The notes under the pieces were generated by a model, which was not told the DNA's origin, searched no databases, and worked only from the letters and a program-made list of their open reading frames with translations. A stretch of 64,000 nt of DNA from Spironucleus salmonicida (Eukaryota > Fornicata > Diplomonadida > Hexamitidae), in contig CM035316.1 in the NCBI GenBank assembly GCA_000497125.2, positions 8,001 to 72,000 on the forward strand. The letters are read 5' to 3'. This document shows, one piece after another, positions 53,972 to 64,000 of this stretch (the first letter of the stretch is position 1; the number at the start of each line of letters is the position of its first letter). The position numbers and the translations under genes were made by a program.

Positions 53972-56900
53972 ATGTTTGTCTAATCAAAAAATAATATTAT
54001 TAGCTTTTCTGTAAGCTAAAGAAGTAAGAGATAGTTTATTTATTTACAAGTAAATAAATTATATATAGATAATTAGATTTCTATTACTAATTTTAAAGAC
54101 ATTACAATAGATAACAATTTATTAGTATTTTAAGGATATAAGTTTAAAATTAACTAAGATATAAGAATATTTAAAGACTATCTATCTCTGTACTTCGGAA
54201 AAATTGATTTTTTGAATAATTCTGTAGTCTTTAAAGAAATTTGTTCTAATATAGATATTGAATTTTATTTTAGCTAAGACTTTTTTAGAATTAATTGTTA
54301 AGATAAGTAGTATTTTATTTATAATAAAAATATTGCAATAAAATAAAATAAATCTAACAAGACAGTATTTATAACTCAAGATGGTGTGCATCTGCTAAAT
54401 TTATTTTACAATAATGATAATGACTTGAGATAATTTGATGTATCAATTATCTCATAAGTTAAATAGAACTAAATATAATAGTCTATGAACTATAATATAT
54501 TTAATGTTGTACTTACTCATTTTTATTAGTATGATTAAATAGATAATGTTATTATATATTAACCTCTTGATAATATTACAAAATCGAAAATTCATTTTTA
54601 ACAATAAGAAATAGTTGTACAAACTGATACTATTTATTAAAGTATAACCCTTTCATCTATTGAATTATTAACACTACAATATGATTCCAAATTAATAGTC
54701 ATAAAATTATCAAACTCCATGTAATTATTTATGTCATTCGATTCATTACCCTTTATGGAATAATTTGTAGTGTAGCTACTTAATTTATAATCAAATTAAA
54801 ACTCTCAAGCTAAAGTTCATTATGTTAATTTGTTAAATCATAATATCATTTCCAATTCCTTATAACTTGATGTTGAGACTTTAATTAATAGTATTTAAGA
54901 CTTTAATAATAAAGAACAAGTATTTTAAAAAATTTGTTATATCTATCAAAACTATTAAAGAAATTTACCCTGTATCAGTAAAAATACTTAACTATTAGAA
55001 TTTATATCTAAATAAATCACCTTAGAACCTGTTACCAATGTTTAATTTATTTATTTTTAGGTATTATTATTTTTAATATCAAGTAGAGCATAGTATGAAT
55101 ATCTTTGTGGATAGAATGCCACGATATTTTAAAATTTATCTACTTATTTAATCAATAAAAATTAAAAATATCATGATCTTATGATTTGTTTATTAATTAG
55201 ATATTCATTTTCATATTAATGGTAACCTACTATATTAGAAGTTGGGGCTCGTTATGATGGACTTAATCTTTTATATTGCCTTCAATATTAACCATTCAAA
55301 TATTATAATCTTATTTCAGTGTCAAAAAAGGTATAGGGAAAATCTTCAGCATTAGCTAAAATAGGAATTCATTCTAGGTATTAATAGGGTTAAAAATATA
55401 TTATCAGTAGAACTAAAATAGAGTAATTCAACAGATTATTTATAGTTAATCAAACAAGTGACCTTATACCTAAATTAGGTAAGTTCATCGTAAATTTATA
55501 GACTTAAAGTTTTTTGATAACCTCTTTAGTATTAGGTATTCTTCAAGATATTTTAGTTACTAAAACCCATTTAGAAAAATAATAAAATGATTCTTTATTG
55601 AAGTTATAATTATTAAGAAAATAATTATTTGAACTTATCTTTGAAAATTCTAGTTATTTTATTTAGCTTACATGTTCAAATATTATAGAATTTTAAATTT
55701 CTTCAACCCTAATAATGAAATAATTTTTTCAAGAATAGTTACTTAGTACAAGTATTAAAAATTTAGTCTCTGAATAATTTTTACTAACAGGAAATTTAAT
55801 CTAACTCGTTGAGACTATACTAAAAAATGAATATGATATTTTATCGTAAATTTAGTGGAGTTTACTAAGTATTATGTATGTGTAAAATAAAAATGTGTAA
55901 AATATTGTGAATAAAATTTTGCCTATTTCTTTAACTAAAGGAATGCAAGCAGTTAATATAAAGGAAATATATAGCTAATAAAGCAAAAAATTGTAACTAA
56001 ATGGTAAAGTCAACGACATTAGACAACTATTGTACACACCTTCATACAGTTCCACATTAGTTTGGGATTTTTAAATAGCTTTAGGTGTTTAGCATTAGCT
56101 TGTTGCCTTTTTATTATAATTCAAATAATAATAAACATCTAATACAAACTTATGTCTTAATTATGAGCAACTCAATATTTCGTATCGAAGTTTATCTAAT
56201 AGGGAATTGTCATAATATGATATAGATATTCATGGATTTGTTCTAAGTTAGCTTATAGTATTTGAACCTAATATTGAATTTAATTTTATTGGGCAAAACT
56301 AAACTGAATATTATCTAATATAATAAATAGATAGACCTTTTAAGTAATTAAAATTCTTAATTTAAAATGTAAACCCGTAAAAAGTAGCTGATATTTATTA
56401 TAGTTCTTTTATTTAAGAAATTAATGATTTCGAAATCAAATAAGTTCTTATTTATGTTCTTAATACAATTTACTTATAATTCAATGTATAATTCAACTAT
56501 TTTAATGAATTTACAAGCGATATTATTGAACAAATATAAAAATAAAAATATGGACTAGTCTTATATTAATTATATTTTCTTGAAACACTTTGTTATTAAT
56601 AATAATAAAATGATGTTTTAAAGCGAAATAACTTCTTTGGTTTAGTTAATAACAAACTTATTTCCTCCTTATACATAAATATACTTTCTTCTACATAATT
56701 ATTAAAATAAGATAATGCATTACTTATACCAAACTCTAAGCTAATTTATAACTCTACGTATCACAACTTATATGAAGTATCATATAGACTAATATACTAT
56801 ACGTTATTTTATTTAAACTAACATTTAGAATAGTATTCCTCATTTCCTTTTCCAATAATTATAACATTATGCAAATCGTAATGTCTACTAATATCTTTAT

Positions 56901-59900
56901 ATAATACAGTGATTGAGCTGTTTATTGGGCATTCTAATTCTCCTATGTTTATTTAAATATGTTAACTAATGAATCTAATTGTTACTATATTTCCTTCTTA
57001 AATTCAATAAATTATTGATATCGGATTCATATAGTTATTCTTAAGTAATTAATTCGGCGTAATTGAAAATGTTCATATATTTTGTCTTATAAAAAAGTTG
57101 ATATCTATATCCTCCGGCTTATAAATTTTACAAAGCTATTTACCTATCTCTTTTGTTTATTACATATAAAACAATACTGAGTAATTAGTGGCTGATATAT
57201 TTTGCACTCCTTTTTGTCTTTAACTCAATTGCTTCTTTAGTAATAATTTGAGGTAATAGCTATAAAAACATTTGAAAACTTAATTATAATAAATTTCTAT
57301 TCATTATTTATCTGAAAATGTTATCGACAACGATACTATCTATAAATTAGAATTAAAATTCAAAGATTGTGCTAAAACCACTATTAAGTTTGATAATATC
57401 AAGGTATTAAACTTTAAATCGATGATCTATATTGAATTAATCGATAAATAAAAATATATTTATTATTTTAGTATGCTTTCACCAGATAATTATGAGAATG
57501 ATCAAGTTTCCATATTCCATGAATAAATGATTCAGAAATTTTAAACAGATATTAATATCTCAAAGGTTAAAGTTTATTTTGAATAATTACTATGTTTTGA
57601 AGAGGAAAAACATCGTCTAGACCTATTATCTTTAGATTTCTTCCAAATTGGTATGCCATATTATCATTAGACAATAAAGTTATTAATCATTGTTTTTTTA
57701 ACGAAAATCTAATTGGAACTAGACTTTATAAATCAAAATTCGAGAGAATACGAAGATACTTAAAAAATATTGTCTACATATATAAAATAAACTGGTGGTA
57801 CTGGAAAACTTTTACTTTAAACTAAATAAATTGGTTAACTGCCTGATTATTACTTAAAAATAATAACTAATAAATCTTATGAATTATTATAGATAATTAA
57901 TATTATTTTATAAGTACATGCTTAGTTTTTAGATTAATTTTAAAATCTTGAAATGACTAATTTTAAGGCTTTTGAAAACTTAAGTCATTCTATTGACCTA
58001 TTAATCTACCTTTAATAAATTAATTTCACTGAAATTATTCAAATTTTAAATAAATTTAATAGTCTTATGGATAATGAGATACTTTAAGTAAACAAGGCAT
58101 TATGTGAGCAGAAGAAAGCATAATATTATGAGACCATATTTTAATTAGAAATTAATATTATGAAAAGAGCTACATGTTATACTGAACTAGATGATATTAT
58201 TATCCATTGTCATTAAATTATACTTAATGAAATCATGAAATAAAATCTTATCATTCTTGAAAATTTAAACTATAATTTACTCATATAGATTTTAGAAACA
58301 TCTCTCAATTTATTATATTTTAATAAAATAAATGAGTTATCAGGCTTATATCTCGAATAGTTATTTACATTCATAAAATATCTAAGTGTATCTAAAGAAT
58401 TATCTCTGCCTTTATAATAATCAAAAATTTTTATATTTCTTATCTTATATGCATATAAGTAAAATAGTTTAGCCCCTTTCATTCTTGGAAACTTAATGAA
58501 ATATTAACAAAATAATGAGGTGATATAATAGTTCTCGTATCTAGGCTATTTACTATCTCACAACGTAGTACCAGAATCATTCAATAGTGAATTACTACGA
58601 AATGTATACACGGATAGAATAGTGTATACATAATAGTTATAATAAGGTATTATTAAATATTTAGAGGATTTAACTCAGTTATAGGATTATTAATATGATA
58701 ATATATAATTTTCGTGTTAATAATATACCACTTTTCATTATTTCTATAAGAATTATTGTTTCACATCAATTCTTACCTTAATTTATAATCAATTTGGTTC
58801 TAAATTCACTAATTTTTACGAATAAATATATAAAATATCATCTAATGAATAAATATTGGTTAACCTAATTAATTTTTATAAAGAAAATTATAACTTTTAC
58901 CAAGAATTTAACTAGAAAGTTGATACCTTTGATTCCTAATTTTAACAAGTTGGAAATCCACTAATAAGAATGTAAAGTGTATATCTCTCTATTATATTGC
59001 GTCTAGTATATTAGCAGACTGATTTTATTCCACTTCTGTAAACATGGTTTATTGAACACCTATTAATTTTATCTGTTTAAAATACGTATGATCATGATTA
59101 AGAAATCCTATCTGAATAGGCTTCTATATTACTAACCTTAATAGATTATGAATAAAATGAAAATTATAATCTTTTAATTAAATATAATAGTCAATTATTA
59201 ATGGTGTTACTTGAGTACACAAAAATATACAACTATAGTATTTGTTTTTTGTTAAAAGATTAATATACTTAATAAATTAATTAATCATTGGAATAATCAT
59301 AATTTTAGTTAATTAATTTGTCAACTATCCCAAAAACTAGCTACATTTTAACAAAGAAATCATTTATTTAATATTTACTGTAATATACAACTAAATAAGA
59401 ATAAATCATTTGCTATTGTGATCTTATATAGCTTTATTTACTGATTAAATCTTTAAATTTAAGTACCGATTATAATATATTAATTACAGATGATGATTAC
59501 ATATTAAAGTCAGCAATCAGCTAATTATAAAAAATTATGTCTATTAGTACGTTTTTAAAATAAATACTACCGATTCCATTATAATTAGCCATTTTAAATG
59601 GAGATTTATAGCATATTTTTAAGGTTTTTAACACTAGTGTAGAGCTACCCTCATTTGTTTGGAATAGTACATGTACATAATAGCTTCTGTTACTGTTAGA
59701 AGATGTTATTAGTAACAAAATTATTCCAAATCTTTTCTTAACATAAAATATTTTGTAAGATCAAGATTTTAATTATTACAATGTTATTGACTATATTGTT
59801 TAATTTTATACCTAAAGTTTAACATTATATAGTAATGTTTTTATCAACATATATAATGAGCAATCATTAAATAAAATCGTTAACCTTCCATAGCCAAATA

Positions 59901-60874
59901 TTTTTATTACTGATATTTTAGAATTTATTACGAATGAAACCTTTATAAATTTGGGATAAGAGACTGTTATAAATTTTATCACTGCTTTTTATAACGTTAT
60001 TCGTCAGCAACCTGTATTTATTTATACTCTTATAGAAAATCCTAACTTTGATAAATTTATTAATTTAATTTTCACTAAAAATTAATGGTTACCAACATAT
60101 TCGATAGATAATATTCAAACTGTGCTACAATATACATCTACTATCTTAGAAACAATGTTAAATTTTTCTTTTGATTACTCAAAAATTATTTCAAAGCAAA
60201 CTTTTGTTTAGTTATATAAAATTATTCTTTTAAATATTTCAGAATTATCCATCGTTGATATAGATAATAGTATAACTTAATACAAACAAGACTTATTGCT
60301 ATAACTAATTAGTATATCATCATTACTCCTTCAAAATCCAGATTATAGACTTTATTTTTAAAGGACTTTATTCGGATATCTCTCCAATAGTAAAATTTAC
60401 GGACCATTTACATTATATTTAATTCTAATTTAAACAACATTTTCCTCTTCTATCCGCTATTTCGCAGCATCAGCACTCGAAACTGTATTGTTATCATCAG
60501 TTGACACAATGCAAGAAATTACAAATATACTTTAAAATGAAAACTTTATTGAATTACGTTAGGCATTCGTAGAATTAGAAATAAGTTATCTTGGTGATAA
60601 CCTCCCAGTGCCACGTATTTCTCTTTAGGCAATCTTATAGTAGTAAAGAATATAGAAGCCAAATTTAGATAATTTTACTTAAGCTGACTCCTTAAATGCT
60701 CTTAATTGTTTTAATGAGGTAGGACCGATTCCATGTTAAAATAGTGTTATCTTGAGCCAATTTTTATCACATTAACCTGCTGGAATGTCTTTGAAATAAG
60801 TACTGGAGGATTACTAAGAAATAGTTATATTAAATCAGATTTTATAATTTTCAAAAGAACAAATTATATAGTGA
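53972..60874 (+). CDS. RME-8/DNAJC13-like endosomal protein (2,300 aa) with a decayed J-domain
   Basis: ATG 53972 to TGA 60872-60874 in one frame. Length is close to human DNAJC13 (2,243 aa). Evidence for RME-8: an IWN-type motif STLVWDFQIALGVQHQL near 697, followed by LNYEQLNISYRSLSNRE, which parallels the 'WNYxEFxVxYxSLSxE' segment of RME-8. A second such block (DIFCTPFCLQL...LRQQLQKHL) lies near 1085. At about 1215-1265, DLLSLDFFQIG...IK and NQNSREYEDTQKILSTY align with a J-domain, followed by GKLLLQTKQIGQLPDYYLK as in RME-8. The Hsp70-contacting HPD is replaced by ELD near 1248. The rest is HEAT/armadillo-like helices (IRYFAASALETVL near the end). RME-8 acts on endosomes with retromer. 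Assignment is by eye. Confidence 0.6.
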
Positions 60875-60894
60875 TTTTTGAAGAATATCTTTTT

Positions 60895-61773
60895 TCACTC
60901 ATTCACATTTGTGAATTATATTTCCCGCCAGTTTAATAAAGGCTCTGATCCAAATTAAATTGCATTTTCTTGTTTACTAACAGTAAATAATATGTACTGT
61001 TCTTATCTGTTTTTTTCTTAAAGGCTACCAATTTTACCATAAAATTCAGTAGAGACATGTCTTACTTAAATATAATAATTACGGATTTCTAGTTCTTCTA
61101 AGAATTTTAGCGGCCCTATACCTCTAAATAATGAAAGAATTTCCCAAAATACACCGTTGTCTGCTAAATATATTTCAATAGTATTAACAAGCTCAATATA
61201 ATTTACCAATGAATATGTTAACTCAGAGCCATATATAAGCTCAAATTTTTGATTTTATGGTTATTTTCTAGCTAAAAATTAACCAGGTGGCATATAGCTA
61301 TTTATTACATGTCCATCTGCTAATACAAGTTCTTCGTGTGGTTCATACCAATTTAAATAACCTGCAGAGCAATTAGAAATAATTTGCTAACCAGAAATAA
61401 CAAAATTATCAATATCAACTTTTTTATCAAAAAACTCTTGGGCGCGTTCTTTGGCTTCAAACGAATTTGTCCAAATATTATATTAAAGATTTTCTATGAT
61501 AGGTAACATATAATCTGTCATAATAGTAGGAATTTATTAGCCGACAACTAAACCTAATAATCCTGAACCTGATCCTAACTCTAAAGAATTTTAAAATTTT
61601 AAATCCATCCTCTCAATCATTCTGGCTGCAATCACTGCAGCATCCCAAGTCCCACCTCCAACCCATGCAGTTGCTAATGGCACTTCTCTAATGAAAAGTT
61701 ATGATTTTTAAAGTTTGATAGTCTATCGCTTAAATTTTTACTTATTTTTAGCAAGCAAAAATGCAAGATCCAT
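60895..61773 (-). CDS. METTL21/FAM86-type protein methyltransferase (292 aa)
   Basis: ATG 61773 (MDLAFLLAKNKQKF) to TGA 60895. A seven-beta-strand SAM methyltransferase of the 'methyltransferase 16' family, which mostly modifies lysines in chaperones and translation factors. Visible features: an N-terminal substrate-side motif ATAWVGGGTWDAA (36-46), SAM loop motif I LELGSGSGLLG (64-74), an acidic residue at TDY (87), and the family's post-strand-4 motif FELIYGSELTY near 185. The substrate cannot be told. It converges with the RME-8-like gene with a 20-bp gap between stops, so the two transcripts must overlap. Confidence 0.85.
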
Positions 61774-61884
61774 TAGGAATGGGAAATATAAAATACCAGT
61801 ATTATATATTAATAATTAAAAATATTATTTTGATGTAACATAAAGATAAAAAGTATAAGCATATATATTAATTATAGCAATAAT

Positions 61885-62667
61885 TCACTCAAAAACTTGT
61901 GTATTCTAAGTTTATTTTAAATTTAACACTTGAATGATATTCTAGCACTGAGCTAAAAGGCTTTTTTTATTAGTATCATTAATTAAACTAATATTAACCA
62001 ATAAATTTTATAATCCTTATTTTACCTTGATGGTACTGCTTTAGTTCTAACTTTAAGTAACCAAAGAATTAATGACTTCATCTTTCTCATAAACTTCTTT
62101 TTTTAATTCCTAAACAAGAGTCTTCATCTAAAATAAAATTTTCTCATTTTTCTTCTATTGCTCTCTATATAAGGCCAGTTTTTAATTTTTCGGCTTTTTT
62201 TAAAGCAAATATTATTTAACTTCTAACGTTTGGGCCTTTTGTATTTCAACCTGATTTTAAGCTGCTAAAATTTCAAAATATCCTTGATTCTTTTAGGTTG
62301 ATTATTATATTACCATAGACTATAATAATGCACTGGAATTTAAATTAGATTCGCAAAATTTATTATTTTCATCAGATAATATTTCATTTGAAATTTATAG
62401 TGAATCTATTTAATCTTGCATGATCTAAATAATCGCTTCTTTTTCTAAAAAATCAGCTTATAATTAAAAATTAAACTTATTAGGTTAGAAATTAGATGTT
62501 GACTTTTCTAGATTTTCTATTTTTCTGATAATTTCAATATGATTTTACAATAAATCGATTTTAACTGACTTCAACTCCTATTTTATAGATGTTAATTATA
62601 TGCTGGTAATATTGCTTTTATATAAAGGTCTATATGAGTTTTTTAGATCAGAGACAAAAAGGTTCAT
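61885..62667 (-). CDS. Coiled-coil protein (260 aa)
   Basis: ATG 62667 (MNLFVSDLKNSYRP) to TGA 61885. Predominantly heptad-rich helix (IEIIRKIENLEKS, LEKEAIIQIMQDQIDSL, KILFQMKTLVQELKKEVYEKDE) with Gln supplied largely by TAA/TAG. No enzymatic motif. It is tandem with the methyltransferase (111-bp gap) and with the next coiled-coil gene (43-bp gap). Structural or cytoskeletal roles are possible; not recognised. Confidence 0.75.
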
Positions 62668-62710
62668 TAATCCAAGCGCAATAATATATATAAATAAATA
62701 TACAATATAG

Positions 62711-63908
62711 TCACTTATTTATAATTAACAATAGTAGTTATAAATCTTTTTTAATATTAGGATTATTAAGAATAATTTGGTCAATTATTTTAGTAAGTTA
62801 AATCTGCTTTAACTAGTATTAGTTAAGTAAAACTTAAGTTGACTATAATTGCTAAGTAGTCCTTTGTTATAACTATTATTAACTAATTGCGGATGTAGTA
62901 ATAAACTTAATACCTTCATCAACTTATGTTGACTTTTTCTTTAAAGGATATTTATCTTATCTAGTCTTTATATTTGTCATATCTTCTAAATAATACCCAC
63001 CTTATAGACAATAAAATCCATCTGTATTTGTAGGATTTCTGGTCATTTTATATTATTCTATATCTTCCTTAATTACAACAGTAATCTATCGAAAATCTAA
63101 TTCATCCCCTGATAGTTTGGAATCAGCTATCATGTTTTTCGGATTGAACTTATGTCGCTTATTATCTTATTAAATCTATATCCCATTATCTTATGAGGTT
63201 GTTATATGTTAAATGAGCTTAGATAAAGTACTCTTTTCTTCAACTAAAAGAGCTTAGTTTAATTTAAGCTCTTAGCACTCTATTAATAACGATTCATATT
63301 ATTCTTTTAACTAAATAAATGACACTTACTCTTGAAAATTATTTTTAGCTTCATACTATTCTTAGCTTAATATAAGAACAAGTTATTATTAGTACTGTCT
63401 TTAAATGTCAGAAATCGTTAATTATACTTTTTTTCTATAGCTTTGAAACTAATTCAAAAAAGATTACTTCTCTTATTTAAATTTTTGTTATTGCATATGT
63501 AGTAAATTATACAGTAGTTGAATCTGATAACCGGAATCAAACTTTTGCATTTTCTTTTTATAATAATAAAATATAATAATAATAATAACTAGAAAATAGA
63601 AAATATCACTTACATTTAATTTTTCTATCAAGTAAGCTAACATGTGTATGTTTCCTTTAGTTAATATCGAGTAACCATCTTGGTACATCACTATTGTATA
63701 ATTAAAGATTTCTATTTAACGGTTCGGACATGGTTATTGAGTTAAAGTCCTCATCCATTTCTTTGTATAACCTTTACTTTATTCTCGCTGAAAATTTAGT
63801 TGCAAACTCAGTTTTCAAATCACCAGTCGAATTATATGGTAAAAACTTTCCTTACAATCCCTAAATAAGTCGTATATTTACTACCTCATCACACTTTTTG
63901 AAGTCCAT
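62711..63908 (-). CDS. Coiled-coil protein gene, possibly two exons joined by a 25-nt intron (390 aa)
   Basis: Two open frames abut. Exon 1 candidate: ATG 63908 (MDFKKCDEVVNIRLIQ) down to 63614; unspliced it ends at TGA 63606. Exon 2 candidate: 63588 down to TGA 62711. Removing 63589-63613, which reads GTAAGT...TTTTCTAG, joins the frames exactly (1,173 bp, 391 codons). The join would insert a FIIIIIFYYYKKK stretch encoded by an ATT/TAT microsatellite before MQKFDSGYQIQLLYN. Alternatively these are two genes: a 100-aa one (63606-63908) and a 279-aa one starting at ATG 63550 (62711-63550). The second part is a Gln-rich coiled coil followed by a compact region (LDFRQITVVIKEDIEQY, TDGFYCLQGGYYLED). 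No family is recognised. Confidence 0.6.
63589..63613 (-). other. Candidate 25-nt spliceosomal intron
   Basis: Minus-strand sequence begins GTAAGT, a perfect eukaryotic donor, has a pyrimidine-rich middle, and ends TTTTCTAG. Its length is not a multiple of three, yet removal restores one frame across two otherwise separate ORFs. No clear branch-point motif is seen. Introns are very rare in diplomonads. Confidence 0.35.
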
Positions 63909-64000
63909 TTTTATAAAATTAATTAGTATATATTTGTATTCACTTTTTATTCCCTTCAATAATTTTTAATTTATCGTCGTACTTCAGGCACCTCTTAACT
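63909..64000. other. Right edge, non-coding
   Basis: AT-rich sequence upstream of the last minus-strand gene; too short to judge. It should contain that gene's promoter. Confidence 0.4.

Noticed and set aside
54182-59718. Minus-strand 65-70-aa ORFs at 54182, 58270 and 59521
   Set aside because: They lie antisense within the 2,300-codon plus-strand gene and have no supporting features.

Overview
The window looks like nuclear DNA of a hexamitid diplomonad (Hexamita/Trepomonas/Spironucleus type). Every long gene is open only if TAA and TAG are read as glutamine and TGA is the sole stop (translation table 6). The DNA is AT-rich, genes are tightly packed on both strands (gaps of 4 to about 330 bp between the recognisable genes) and at most one gene shows any sign of an intron. 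A 4-alpha-glucanotransferase of the two-CBM20 (DPE2) type also fits. Ciliates share the code, but long intron-free genes argue against them. Standard-code ORF calling shatters nearly all of the genes listed here.

Left part, 1 to about 39,720: a higher-order tandem repeat. A unit of about 8.5 to 9 kb is present in three full copies (about 1.7-10.5, 12.6-21.4 and 27.3-36.1 kb) plus the start of a fourth gene copy at the left edge. Each unit holds four plus-strand open stretches of unknown function and then, on the minus strand, a 1,479-residue P-loop protein gene (5603-10042, 16513-20952, 31187-35626; all exactly 4,440 bp). Between units, upstream of that gene, lies a 345-bp satellite with very different copy numbers: about 2, 6, 16 and 9 units. 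Two arrays contain a short mini-unit in which the right and left junctions are joined without the gene-bearing core. The unit copies are almost identical except in the N-terminal part of the P-loop gene, which is a mosaic of diverged blocks.

Middle, 39,720-41,870: the satellite ends in a truncated junction. This is followed by about 1 kb with no gene seen, a small GC-rich island with an 11-bp hairpin and a doubtful 128-codon ORF, and then about 680 bp of AT-rich DNA.

Right part, 41,870-64,000: single-copy host genes. In order: DPE2-type glucanotransferase (minus), a 1,753-aa ankyrin-repeat protein (minus), an unknown 196-aa protein (plus), a 635-aa coiled-coil protein with a C2-like tail (minus), PUS3-type tRNA pseudouridine synthase (plus), a 2,300-aa RME-8/DNAJC13-like protein whose J-domain has lost its HPD (plus), a METTL21-type methyltransferase (minus), a 260-aa coiled-coil protein (minus), and a coiled-coil gene that may carry a 25-nt intron (minus). 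Two divergent pairs share start-to-start gaps of only 50 and 57 bp. No rRNA, tRNA, CRISPR array or recognisable transposase was seen.
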